Assembly: GCF_018100905.1 (NCBI RefSeq)
Contig: NZ_JAGJEG010000001.1
Location: forward strand, 62,001-126,000
Source: Pseudoalteromonas sp. MMG010
GTDB lineage: Bacteria; Pseudomonadota; Gammaproteobacteria; Enterobacterales; Alteromonadaceae
DNA: 64,000 nt
Reading direction: 5' to 3'
Position 1 is the stretch's first letter. Each line of letters begins with the position of its first letter. Positions 49,119-58,165 of the stretch are shown piece by piece. Under the pieces are notes generated by a model. It did no database searches. It had not been told where the DNA came from and saw only the letters and a list, made by a program, of their open reading frames with translations. A program made the position numbers and the translations under genes.

Positions 49119-50471
49119 ATGAGTGCAGTAAGAGGCGAGTTTAGCTCACGCTTTGGTTTTATTATGGCAGCGGCTGGCTCTGCCGTCGGATTAGGCAATA
49201 TATGGGGCTTCCCCACCCAAACAGCCAGTAATGGAGGCGCTGCATTTTTAATTGCCTACCTTGTACTTGCATTCTTTTTAGCTTACCCAGCATTAATGGC
49301 CGAATTAATAATAGGTCGTCATGGTCAAGCGAATGCGGTTACCTCATTAAAGAAAATATCGGCACATAAATGGCAAAAGCATTTTGCTTTTATGGTTGGT
49401 TTCGGCGGTATTTTATGCGCGGGCTTTATTTTGAGTTTTTATGCTATTGTTGCAGGTTGGATGCTCAGCGCGACTTTAGAACCCATTGCCTCTGTTGTCG
49501 GTTTAAATCAAACAGCCACCTGGCTTGGTGAACAGTCGTTAATACGCAATGTATTATTTACTCTTATTTTTATAGCTTTGACTATTTTAATCATTAGCCG
49601 TGGTGTTGAAAATGGCATCGAAAAATGGTCAAAACGCCTAATGCCTGCACTTTTGCTAATTTTATTTGCATTAATTGCTTACGTTATGACTCAAGATGGC
49701 GCTATTGAAGGCTTACAAGCTTACTTAATACCCGACTTTTCATCAATTTTAGATGCTAATTTGTTAGTGAGTGCTTTAGGGCAAGCATTTTTCTCATTAT
49801 CATTAGGTACCAGCGTGATGATCATTTATGGCTCTTATATCAGTAAAAAAGAAAATCTCGTATCACTGGGCGCTTATGTCACGCTGATCGATGTATTTAT
49901 CGCTTTTGTTGCGGGTTTATTAATTATACCAGCAATGTATGTAGCGCAAGCTCAGGGCGTAGAAATATTTTCTGCAACAGGTGAGCTACTCTCAGAAGAC
50001 ACATTAGTTTTTCAAGTGCTCCCAGCTCTATTTGACGGCATGGGTAACGCAGGGCTTTACATCGGCTTTGCCTTTTTTGCACTTATGAGTATTGCCGCTC
50101 TTACATCGTCTATTTCAATGCTTGAAGCGCCTGTTTCATACACTGTTGAGCGTTTTTCTGTAAAGCGCCTTCATGCCACCTGGCTCATTGGGGCGCTCAT
50201 TGCCCTTGTCAGTGTTGTCATTGTGTGTAATTTGGGCTCACTATTTGGTTTAGTGATCACGATTACCACAAAAATAGCACAACCATTACTTGGATTAATG
50301 TGTTGTTTATTTGTAGGCTGGATTTGGTACAGAAGTTCGTTATTAAAAGCGATTCAACAAGGTAACCCTAGCGTGCATAATACTTTGTTTTGGAAGATAT
50401 GGCCTTGGTATACAAAGTTTGTATGCCCATGCGCCATTGGCTTGGTATTTTTACACTCGCTATTAAGCTAA
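49119..50471 (+). CDS. NSS-family sodium-dependent transporter
   Basis: A 450-residue LeuT-fold sodium symporter (neurotransmitter:sodium symporter family), probably for amino acids or related amines. The first helix has the Na+/substrate motif RFGFIMAAAGSAVGLGNIWG FP (residues about 12-33, seen as GSAVGLGNIWGFP), and SLSLGTSVMIIYGSYI is the helix 6-type unwound region. About eleven membrane helices are predicted, one fewer than LeuT, as in many bacterial NSS members. Substrate cannot be told from sequence. A strong shared terminator follows. Confidence 0.9.
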   Translation: MSAVRGEFSSRFGFIMAAAGSAVGLGNIWGFPTQTASNGGAAFLIAYLVLAFFLAYPALMAELIIGRHGQANAVTSLKKISAHKWQKHFAFMVGFGGILCAGFILSFYAIVAGWMLSATLEPIASVVGLNQTATWLGEQSLIRNVLFTLIFIALTILIISRGVENGIEKWSKRLMPALLLILFALIAYVMTQDGAIEGLQAYLIPDFSSILDANLLVSALGQAFFSLSLGTSVMIIYGSYISKKENLVSLGAYVTLIDVFIAFVAGLLIIPAMYVAQAQGVEIFSATGELLSEDTLVFQVLPALFDGMGNAGLYIGFAFFALMSIAALTSSISMLEAPVSYTVERFSVKRLHATWLIGALIALVSVVIVCNLGSLFGLVITITTKIAQPLLGLMCCLFVGWIWYRSSLLKAIQQGNPSVHNTLFWKIWPWYTKFVCPCAIGLVFLHSLLS

Positions 50472-50480
50472 TGAATCAAT

Positions 50481-50513
50481 GAAATAAAAACCCGTTATTC
50501 GGGTTTTTATTTC
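50481..50513. terminator. Bidirectional terminator between the NSS transporter and acetyltransferase genes
   Basis: A 14-bp perfect stem GAAATAAAAACCCG / CGGGTTTTTATTTC; the stop and last codons of the minus-strand gene lie inside the stem. Confidence 0.88.
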
Positions 50514-50956
50514 ATGTTTAAAATCATATCTTGGTGAGGTATTCCATCTTCTAAGTAGTCATTCCCCGTCACCGTGAAACCAAATGATTTATAAAAATCA
50601 ATTAAATAGGTTTGAGCGCCAATATAAATGTCTTTATCCGGCCATTGTTTTTGACAACATTCAATCGCCTGTAATACCAGCTTTCTGGCTAATCCTTTAT
50701 TTCTAAATGGCTCGCAAACCAGTACACGCCCAATTGCACTATAACTCACATTCTTATCATAGCAGCGCGCATAAGCCCCTATCTTACCTTCTTCTAACCA
50801 GTAAATATGTTGGGTATTAATATCAATATCTTGATCGTCTAATTCTGGATAAGCGCAATTTTGTTCAACTACAAATACATCAACTCGGCTACGTATAATA
50901 TTAAACAATGTATGGTTGGTTAATTGGTTAAAATTTTGACTGTGAAATGCCATCAT
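50507..50956 (-). CDS. ElaA-like GNAT N-acetyltransferase
   Basis: A 149-residue GNAT-fold protein of the ElaA family; substrate unknown. Motif A with the acetyl-CoA loop is IGRVLVCEPFRNKGLARKLV (R/QxxGxA form), and the typical ElaA pieces RVDVFVVEQNCAYPELDDQD, IYIGAQTYLIDFYKSFGF and EDGIPHQDM are present. Last codons overlap the bidirectional terminator. Separate from the Spo0M-like gene upstream, which has its own terminator. Confidence 0.9.
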   Translation of the reverse strand: MMAFHSQNFNQLTNHTLFNIIRSRVDVFVVEQNCAYPELDDQDIDINTQHIYWLEEGKIGAYARCYDKNVSYSAIGRVLVCEPFRNKGLARKLVLQAIECCQKQWPDKDIYIGAQTYLIDFYKSFGFTVTGNDYLEDGIPHQDMILNMK

Positions 50957-50971
50957 TATTGTCTCGTCATT

Positions 50972-50996
50972 AAAAAACCCAGCTTTCGCTGGGCTA
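50972..50996 (-). terminator. Terminator after the Spo0M-like gene
   Basis: On the minus strand AGCCCAGC GAAA GCTGGGTTTTTT: a 6-bp stem with a GAAA tetraloop and T run, between the Spo0M-like stop (51018) and the acetyltransferase start (50956). Confidence 0.85.
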
Positions 50997-51017
50997 TCTC
51001 TTTAAAATAGCAGTCGC

Positions 51018-51761
51018 TTAAGCGAATAACCGCTCTAGCTGATCACACAGTTGCGATAAATTAACGTGATCATGCTCAATGGTTAAATCGACATATCCAT
51101 CACTTCTAAATGCTCTATCAAGTTCAATTAAAACGTGAGTTTTATGTGCTTCGGGAACAAATGACAACTCAATTTCTTGAATACCAAATAAACTACGGCT
51201 ATTGGGTCTATATTCTAACTCTTGATAACACCCCGATACCGATTGGAAAGTACTTGCTTTTAGATAGCCTTTCTCAACATCGGCTTTGACTAAACTAAAT
51301 CCGAGTTTCTCCATTGCTTGCATACAGGTATTAACCGCATCGTTCGGATAAATATGTAAATGGTCTTTATCGGTAGGATCAAGAGCTAAATCAATATCTA
51401 GGCCTGTTTCAAGCCAAACATGTGATTGGTTGTAACCGGCATTAATTTCAGTGATTGGGGTTTCTGAATGAAGTCTAGCTTCAAAAGGAATTGTTTTAAC
51501 ATCACCAGGCTCAATAGACCCAATATCAGTAATACGCCATTGATCTATTACTTGATTTGTAAAATAATCACCATCCTCTGATTGTACTTTAACCCGAGTC
51601 ATTAGAAGTAAATCTAAACCCGCAATTTCTTGTGCCACATCGCCTGCACTAATTACTATTTGGGCATTAAATAACTGCCCTGGTTGCAAATGCTCTGTTT
51701 CTAAAATGGTATCTACTTTTGCTGCACCGATACCAACTGATGCAAGAAGTTTTTTAAACAT
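51018..51761 (-). CDS. Spo0M-like sporulation-control family protein
   Basis: A 247-residue cytosolic protein of the Spo0M (arrestin-like fold) family. The N-terminus MFKKLLASVGIGAAKVDTIL is conserved in the family, followed by beta-rich repeats (GQLFNAQIVISAGDVAQEIA; KTIPFEARLHSETPITEINA). Spo0M influences sporulation in Bacillus, but this organism does not sporulate, so the name describes homology only; bacterial homologues have no settled function. Single-gene unit with its own terminator; divergent from the antiporter at 52022. Confidence 0.88.
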   Translation of the reverse strand: MFKKLLASVGIGAAKVDTILETEHLQPGQLFNAQIVISAGDVAQEIAGLDLLLMTRVKVQSEDGDYFTNQVIDQWRITDIGSIEPGDVKTIPFEARLHSETPITEINAGYNQSHVWLETGLDIDLALDPTDKDHLHIYPNDAVNTCMQAMEKLGFSLVKADVEKGYLKASTFQSVSGCYQELEYRPNSRSLFGIQEIELSFVPEAHKTHVLIELDRAFRSDGYVDLTIEHDHVNLSQLCDQLERLFA

Positions 51762-52021
51762 TTATTTCCCCTTAAGCAGGTTTTTCTACCTTTTAACCCA
51801 CCTAAAATACGTCGTTATGGCATCTTAACCACATTTAAATGCTAATGTCAGTGAAAAAATTGTATTTATCACCCTTTTTATAGCGAACACATCTTTACTG
51901 CTGATTATTTAACCACTCAACACAACAATTTAATCTAAATCATCATCGCCGTATTTATATATTTTCAAACACCGTTGTTTTTCGCTACACTGAGCACCAC
52001 CAACACGCAAATATATCTATT

Positions 52022-53590
52022 ATGGAACTTATTTATTTTGCTAGCGCATTTATATGTGGCTTTGCAGTTTACCAACTCAGACTACCTCCTTTAATCGGGT
52101 TTCTATTAGCGGGCTTTGCATTAAATTTAGCGGGTTACGATAGCACCGAACTATTAGATAAAATCGCTGCCCTAGGGGTTACATTATTATTATTTAGTAT
52201 TGGTTTAAAACTCAAAGTTGCTAATTTAATTAAACCGCAAGTATGGGCCCCTGCCACCCTACATATTGTATTTAGTAGTGCATTATTTAGTGGCTTTATG
52301 CTGCTACTAGGTATGTTTGCGCTCCCTTTATTTGTTGATTTAAGTTGGCAAAGTGCATTATTAGTTGGGTTTGCACTTAGCTTCTCCAGTACAGTTTTTG
52401 CTGTAAAAGTACTTGAAGAGCGCGGTGAAATGGCAAGTTTACACGGTAAGGTGGCTATCGGCATTTTGGTCATGCAAGATATTTTTGCCGTAATATTCTT
52501 AGCTATCAGCACAGGTAAAGTACCCAATATATGGGCGCTTGTTTTATTAATCGCCCTTCCACTACTTCGCCCTGTTTTATATTGGGTACTAAATCGCTCA
52601 AAGCATGGTGAACTATTACCTTTATTTGGTTTTTTCTTTGCCTTGGTAGCCGGTTATCATGCGTTTGAATTTGCCGGTTTAAAAGGTGATTTAGGTGCGC
52701 TGATTATAGGTATGATATTTGCGCCTCATAAAAAAGCAGGTGAGTTATCAAAGTCTTTGCTTAACGTAAAAGATATTCTATTAGTGGGTTTCTTTTTAAG
52801 CATTGGCTTAAATGCCGAATTAACAACACACTCTTTGTTAGTCGCACTGATATTAATTTTAATATTACCCATTAAGGTATTATTTTATTATCTATTTACC
52901 AATATGTTCAAATTAAGAGCTCGTACTTCATTACTCACTTCCTTTAGTCTATCAAACTACAGTGAATTTGGACTTATCGTTTGCGCCGTAGCAGCAACAA
53001 ACGCTTTAATAACGTCTGAGTGGCTAGCCGTTATGGCCATTGCTGTGGCGATCACATTTATTATCGCCTCGCCAATTAATAAACGTTCAAATGAGATCTA
53101 TGTAAAAATAGAACACTGGTTACTAAAATTTGAGAGTAAAACACGATTAGCTGAAGAACTACCTGTTAACCTCCATAACACAAAGATAGTTATTTTTGGC
53201 ATGGGTCGAATAGGGACTGGTGCTTATGAAACGATTAATATTTCACACCCAGGTATTGTTGCCGGTATTGATATTAAGCCCGAAGTTGTCGATAAGCATA
53301 TAAAACGAGGGCGCAAAGTCTTACTTGCAGATGCCACCGATCCTGATTTTTGGCAACGAGTAAATCACTCCAAAGTAGAAACCGTTATGTTAGCCATGCC
53401 AAAACATATGCAAAATATATTTGCATTAGAGCAGCTTCAAGCCTCTGGCTACACAGGACAAGTTACTGCAATTGCAAATTATCCCGATCAACAAAAAGAA
53501 CTTGAAGCAATGGGAGTTCATTCTACCTATAACTTTTATTTAGAGGCCGGAAGTGGTTTTGCTGAGCATGTTAAGCAAAACTTAAATTAG
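52022..53590 (+). CDS. CPA2-family cation/proton antiporter with C-terminal TrkA-N domain
   Basis: A 522-residue protein related to KefB/YbaL. Residues 1-360 form about 12 membrane helices of the Na_H_Exchanger fold (RLPPLIGFLLAGFALNLAG, GVTLLLFSIGLKLK, SFSSTVFAVKVLEERGEM, FAGLKGDLGALIIGMIFAP). Residues about 385-522 are a RCK/TrkA-N domain with nucleotide motif IVIFGMGRIGTGAYETI and DIKPEVVDKHIKRG. The RCK_C subdomain is absent. It may carry K+ or Na+ in exchange for H+, gated by NAD(H) or a similar ligand; ion is not determinable. Monocistronic by appearance. Confidence 0.88.
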   Translation: MELIYFASAFICGFAVYQLRLPPLIGFLLAGFALNLAGYDSTELLDKIAALGVTLLLFSIGLKLKVANLIKPQVWAPATLHIVFSSALFSGFMLLLGMFALPLFVDLSWQSALLVGFALSFSSTVFAVKVLEERGEMASLHGKVAIGILVMQDIFAVIFLAISTGKVPNIWALVLLIALPLLRPVLYWVLNRSKHGELLPLFGFFFALVAGYHAFEFAGLKGDLGALIIGMIFAPHKKAGELSKSLLNVKDILLVGFFLSIGLNAELTTHSLLVALILILILPIKVLFYYLFTNMFKLRARTSLLTSFSLSNYSEFGLIVCAVAATNALITSEWLAVMAIAVAITFIIASPINKRSNEIYVKIEHWLLKFESKTRLAEELPVNLHNTKIVIFGMGRIGTGAYETINISHPGIVAGIDIKPEVVDKHIKRGRKVLLADATDPDFWQRVNHSKVETVMLAMPKHMQNIFALEQLQASGYTGQVTAIANYPDQQKELEAMGVHSTYNFYLEAGSGFAEHVKQNLN

Positions 53591-53872
53591 CAGTACTTTT
53601 TGGCTAGTTATTTACTCTCATTTTTTGCTTTATTGCTATTATATTGCGTTTTTTCTGGCCGAACCAATAGCCAAATAATCATTAATTAGCGTAGTATTGG
53701 TGCGCTGTAGATAGCTGTTTTTTATATCTTTCATTCAATATTTATTGGGTGTTAAAAGTAGCCTGTTTGCAATCATAAATTTCTGAGGGCCTACTCCCTC
53801 TCTCAATAGGCTGTTTCTTGCCCGTCACAGCCTATTTTATTATCCCTTGTAACATTTGTAACAGACCTCTTT

Positions 53873-54088
53873 ATGGATACCAACGCACTAAAATTAGCCA
53901 TCAATACAAAAATGCCCTTTGGTAAGTATGCCGGTCGACCTTTATTACTTTTACCTGAGCCCTATCTCGTGTGGTTTAAACAACAAGGTTTTCCAAACAC
54001 AGTACTCGGTGAGCAATTAGCTTTGATGTACGAAGTTAAATTAAATGGCCTTGAAAAAATGTTAATGCCACTACTTCAAGAGCAATAA
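53873..54088 (+). CDS. DUF3820-family protein
   Basis: A 71-residue cytosolic protein with the DUF3820 core KMPFGKYAGRPLLLLPEPYLVWFKQQGFPN (pattern MPFGKYxGxxxxxLPxxYLxWF). The function is not established. It has no obvious partner gene. The preceding 282-base gap (53591-53872) holds no other gene I can support. Confidence 0.85.
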   Translation: MDTNALKLAINTKMPFGKYAGRPLLLLPEPYLVWFKQQGFPNTVLGEQLALMYEVKLNGLEKMLMPLLQEQ

Positions 54089-54272
54089 AAAAGGAGGGTG
54101 ATTTAACAAAAGCTGACACAGTACAAGCGACATAAAGTGATGTTAAATTTTATCGGTGTGTCACTAAGTAAACCAAGTCTCAACGAGAAGACTAAAATGA
54201 GGGGGAATTAATAAAGAGCTATTAGTGTTCGCTTGCAACACACCGTAAGCGCACAAAATACAACTAACATAA

Positions 54273-55319
54273 TTAAATATCAGGCGCTATTTCAATACGA
54301 TTACGTCCATGTGTTTTTGCTAAATATAAAGCTCTGTCGGCTCTTTCAATAAGTACATTACTATTTGAAAATGGACGCATTAAAGCAATACCAAAACTTG
54401 CTGAAATTGCTCGTTTAGAACTAGAATCAACCTTTTTACGCACAGATAGTTTAGCAATATCTAACCGGATACGCTCAGAAAATGCCATCACATCGTTAAT
54501 TGCATCAAAATACCCGGTAATACAAAACTCTTCGCCACCATAGCGATAAACCTTGACCGTATCTGGTGTATTCTTTTTTACTCGTTTAGCAACAAGCTTT
54601 AATACTTCATCCCCTTTTTGATGGCCAAACTCATCATTAAAGCGTTTAAAGTGATCAATATCGAACATAATTAATACAGCTAAACGATTATCATTAGGCT
54701 GTGCCGATACTTCTGCACAAAACTTAGTGATATCAGCATCAAACTTTCTTCGGTTATAAAAGTCAGTAAGTTGATCAGTATCAGCAGCTTTTTGTGATAA
54801 ATTAAGGGCTTCTTTCAATTCTTTTATTTCGTTATAAGCTAACGCTAATTTAGTTTGAAATTCACGAGCACAATCTTGCATTTCAATTGATTCATCAGTT
54901 AAGCGCTCTACGCACCCTAAAATTTCATCAAATGATTGCTCCGATGATAACTGAGTCAATTCGTTTTGAGAGTCAACTAAAGCGGTAGCAAAGCTTTTTG
55001 AACGATCTAAGGTGTAACTTATATCGTGTTGCATTTGATGTATTGTTGTTTCAAATTTTTCAGAAATTTTTTGAAAATACGCTAAGTCTTCAGTGCTTAA
55101 GTGGGTATCAAATAATACTTTGGCTTGCTCTTGAGAACAGGTGCTCTCTTTTTCGATAATCGCGTCTAGCTCAACGTTTAATTGTGGGTGATTTCCTACA
55201 ACATAACTATACCAAAGAGCATAGTTTATCGGTGTAACAGGCATCTTGTTCTTTATTAATAAAGGAATCGCTTTTTTTAAGTATTGAGCAGAGTGTGCAA
55301 GCGTTACAGCATGATTCAT
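54273..55319 (-). CDS. GGDEF diguanylate cyclase
   Basis: A 348-residue protein likely making cyclic di-GMP. The N-terminal 170 residues are helical and coiled (starting KKAIPLLIKNKMPVTPINYALWYSYVVGNH, typical of cytosolic Vibrio/Pseudoalteromonas-type cyclases), with no membrane helix. The C-terminal GGDEF domain has DQLTDFYNRRKFD, MFDIDHFKRFNDEFGHQKGD and the active-site YRYGGEEF. I do not see an RxxD inhibitory site at the usual spacing before GGEEF, so product feedback may be absent. Monocistronic. Confidence 0.92.
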   Translation of the reverse strand: MNHAVTLAHSAQYLKKAIPLLIKNKMPVTPINYALWYSYVVGNHPQLNVELDAIIEKESTCSQEQAKVLFDTHLSTEDLAYFQKISEKFETTIHQMQHDISYTLDRSKSFATALVDSQNELTQLSSEQSFDEILGCVERLTDESIEMQDCAREFQTKLALAYNEIKELKEALNLSQKAADTDQLTDFYNRRKFDADITKFCAEVSAQPNDNRLAVLIMFDIDHFKRFNDEFGHQKGDEVLKLVAKRVKKNTPDTVKVYRYGGEEFCITGYFDAINDVMAFSERIRLDIAKLSVRKKVDSSSKRAISASFGIALMRPFSNSNVLIERADRALYLAKTHGRNRIEIAPDI

Positions 55320-55432
55320 AATATATACTTCAATGTTGTTTATTTTTATTATCAGTACACTATGCTAATTAACTGTAAACTAATACGCAATAGAAATAAC
55401 ACTATTTCACTAAATTAAGCTTCTATCGTCTA

Positions 55433-56338
55433 CTATATAGTCGATACAGTTAAGTTTTGCGCAATATGCCACAAGGCATTAATAGCTGAATCATTTAATT
55501 CTTTTTTTAATACGGCCAAACCCACTTCAAACCCTCTTATTGGATGCTCATAATCAGTGATCACCTGTACTTTTTCTTTGAGCGGGCTATTATCCAGCAC
55601 AATTTTAGGGACCATCGCAACGCCTAAACCTAGACTAACCATGGAGACCATTGCTTCGTGGCCTGCCACTTGAGCATAAATTTTACTGTTAATGTTATTT
55701 TTACGCCACCATTGCTCTGTACGCTTTCGTGCAAAACCTTGCTCAGGCACTATAAATTCAAGCTCAGAAAAATTAATATTTTGCCCAGCTTGGGCAAGCT
55801 TATCGGTAATTGGACATACAATTTTAGGCGCTATTAACACTAACGGCGAATACCCAATACTAATAAATGCCACCTGTAGAGGAAGCTTATCGGGCTTTGC
55901 AGCGATCGCCATCGATTCATGCCCATCTAATACCCGGTTAATCGCAACAGCAGGGTCGCCTGTGTTAAGTTTTATTTCAATATGTTGATGTTGTGCGCGT
56001 AACTGCTCTAAAATTTGGTGTAAAAAGCTATACGATGCAGTAACCGAACAATAAATACTTACCTCACCATATATATGTTGTTGAGGCTCATTGACACCCA
56101 CTTTAAAACGTTGCCAATTCACAAGTGTTGCGGTGGCATAATCAATAAATGCACTGCCTGCTTGTGTTAATTTAACGCTTCTATTATCTCTGGCAAATAA
56201 TGTAACCCCTACTTCCTCCTCGAGTTGCTTAATATTACGACTTAAAGTAGGCGCACTGATATGGCACAGCTCACTGGCTCTGGCAAAATGTAATGTTTTA
56301 GCTAACGCTAAAAAGTAATTTAAATGCTTGTGATCCAT
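55433..56338 (-). CDS. ilvY: LysR-type activator IlvY
   Basis: LysR regulator of ilvC; in E. coli it responds to acetolactate/acetohydroxybutyrate. Start chosen at ATG 56338 (GAGG six bases upstream, MDHKHLNYFLALAKTLHFAR is the family N-terminus); 301 residues. The HTH is AKTLHFARASELCHISAPTLSRNIKQLEEE, followed by the LysR substrate-binding domain. Divergent from ilvC with 136 bases between, the conserved ilvY-ilvC arrangement. A TTTCATA dyad lies 13 bases before its start. Confidence 0.95.
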   Translation of the reverse strand: MDHKHLNYFLALAKTLHFARASELCHISAPTLSRNIKQLEEEVGVTLFARDNRSVKLTQAGSAFIDYATATLVNWQRFKVGVNEPQQHIYGEVSIYCSVTASYSFLHQILEQLRAQHQHIEIKLNTGDPAVAINRVLDGHESMAIAAKPDKLPLQVAFISIGYSPLVLIAPKIVCPITDKLAQAGQNINFSELEFIVPEQGFARKRTEQWWRKNNINSKIYAQVAGHEAMVSMVSLGLGVAMVPKIVLDNSPLKEKVQVITDYEHPIRGFEVGLAVLKKELNDSAINALWHIAQNLTVSTI

Positions 56339-56350
56339 AAACACCTCGTA

Positions 56351-56365
56351 TTTCATATTATGAAA
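56351..56365. promoter_or_regulatory. Likely IlvY operator (dyad TTTCATA-T-TATGAAA)
   Basis: A 15-base inverted repeat with 7-base arms fits the LysR T-N11-A box. A second half-site TTTCATA occurs at 56406-56412, about 55 bases away, like the tandem operators in the E. coli ilvY-ilvC region. Placement near the ilvY start would allow self-repression. Confidence 0.55.
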
Positions 56366-56474
56366 CACTTTAATTCAAATATATCATTTTACGCAAGTAT
56401 AAAAATTTCATAAGGTATCACCAAGCAAAGAAACTCTTTGCATCTAACAAACATGACAATATAGGACAACTAAC

Positions 56475-57947
56475 ATGGCGAATTATTTCAATACCTTACC
56501 TTTACGCGAGCAATTAGCACAATTAGCACAATGCCAATTTATGGACGCAAGTGAATTTTCAGACGGTGTAAATGCACTTAAAGGCAAAAAGCTTGTTATT
56601 GTTGGTTGTGGTGCACAAGGTTTAAACCAAGGTTTAAATTTACGAGATTCAGGTCTAGATGTATCTTACACATTACGTGAATCTGCAATAAAAGAGCGTC
56701 GCCAATCATTTTTAAATGCTTCAGAAAATGGGTTTACCGTTGGTACTTACCAAGAATTAATCCCAACCGCTGATGTGGTTCTTAATTTAACGCCAGATAA
56801 GCAACATACCGCAGTAGTTAATGCAATCATGCCATTAATGAAACAAGGCTCTACGCTAGCTTACTCACATGGCTTTAATATTGTTGAAGAAGGCATGCAG
56901 GTAAGAGAAGATATTACCGTTATTATGGTTGCACCTAAATGCCCAGGTTCTGAAGTACGTGAAGAATACAAACGTGGCTTTGGTGTACCTACACTTATTG
57001 CTGTTCACCCAGAAAATGACCCTCAAGGCCATGGTTTAGCACAAGCTAAAGCTTATGCAGCAGGGACCGGTGGTGACCGTGCTGGTGTACTTAAATCGTC
57101 TTTTATTGCTGAAGTTAAATCTGATTTAATGGGCGAGCAAACCATTTTATGTGGCATGTTACAAACCGGTTCAATCCTTTGTTTTGACAAGATGGTTGAA
57201 AAAGGGATTGATGCTGGCTACGCATCTAAATTAATTCAATATGGCTGGGAAGTGATTACAGAAGCATTAAAGTACGGTGGTGTAACCAACATGCTAGACC
57301 GCTTATCAAACCCAGCTAAAGTAAAAGCATTTGAATTAAGTGAAGAGCTTAAAGTTATCATGCGCCCACTTTACAACAAACACCAAGATGACATTATTAA
57401 TGGGACATTTTCACGTGTCATGATGGAAGATTGGGATAATGATGATGCCAACCTATTAAAATGGCGTGCAGAAACCGCAGAAACTAACTTCGAAAAAACA
57501 CCTGCGGGCGATGTTGAAATTTCAGAGCAAGAGTTTTTTGATAACGGTATTTTAATGGTTGCAATGGTTAAAGCAGGTGTAGAGCTTGCATTTGAGACAA
57601 TGACTGCTGCAGGTATTATTGCCGAATCAGCTTATTACGAGTCGCTTCATGAAACGCCATTAATTGCCAATACGATTGCTCGTAAAAAGCTTTACGAGAT
57701 GAATGCAACAATTTCAGATACAGCAGAGTACGGTTGTTACTTATACAACCATGCATGTTTACCATTACTTGCTGATTTTATGCAAGATATTGACACTGAT
57801 GTTATCGGCAAAGGCTTACAAGGACAAAGCAACCAAGTAGATAACCAAACACTTATTGAAATAAATAAAGCACTACGTGAACACCCAGTAGAAGTGATTG
57901 GTACTAAATTACGTGGCTACATGTCAGCAATGAAAAAGATTGTTTAA
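56475..57947 (+). CDS. ilvC: Ketol-acid reductoisomerase (class II, NADP+)
   Basis: Converts acetolactate and acetohydroxybutyrate to dihydroxy acids in valine and isoleucine synthesis. The 490-residue length is the long class II form. The Rossmann motif is [20 protein letters not shown], with [12 protein letters not shown] in the NADPH phosphate-recognition loop, then [34 protein letters not shown] (metal-binding Asp/Glu) and [20 protein letters not shown] in the duplicated C-terminal domain. Controlled by the divergent IlvY. Confidence 0.98.
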   Translation: MANYFNTLPLREQLAQLAQCQFMDASEFSDGVNALKGKKLVIVGCGAQGLNQGLNLRDSGLDVSYTLRESAIKERRQSFLNASENGFTVGTYQELIPTADVVLNLTPDKQHTAVVNAIMPLMKQGSTLAYSHGFNIVEEGMQVREDITVIMVAPKCPGSEVREEYKRGFGVPTLIAVHPENDPQGHGLAQAKAYAAGTGGDRAGVLKSSFIAEVKSDLMGEQTILCGMLQTGSILCFDKMVEKGIDAGYASKLIQYGWEVITEALKYGGVTNMLDRLSNPAKVKAFELSEELKVIMRPLYNKHQDDIINGTFSRVMMEDWDNDDANLLKWRAETAETNFEKTPAGDVEISEQEFFDNGILMVAMVKAGVELAFETMTAAGIIAESAYYESLHETPLIANTIARKKLYEMNATISDTAEYGCYLYNHACLPLLADFMQDIDTDVIGKGLQGQSNQVDNQTLIEINKALREHPVEVIGTKLRGYMSAMKKIV

Positions 57948-57996
57948 TATGTTTGCTAAAAACTAAGCAAACTAACGATTTCGCTTGTTAGAAACC

Positions 57997-58026
57997 AAGC
58001 CCACTTGCTATTGCAGTGGGCTTTTT
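57997..58026 (+). terminator. Terminator after ilvC
   Basis: Arms AAGCCCAC / GTGGGCTT with an 11-base loop and a T run, about 50 bases after the ilvC stop. Confidence 0.85.
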
Positions 58027-58165
58027 CTATATGTTCTATTTTTATATACCGTAAAATTCAATCATTACTTAAAAATAATCTAATTAAAGTAATCACTCTA
58101 ATTAGCACAAGAGATATAATGTGCTAACATAAATTTTTAAAATGTTGTTCATAAAATTAACTATT

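Noticed and set aside
53591-53872. The gap before the DUF3820 gene, examined for a small RNA because of the repeated GCCTATTTT-like and AGGCTGT pieces.
   Set aside because: The repeats are short and do not form a convincing hairpin or terminator; no RNA is supported.
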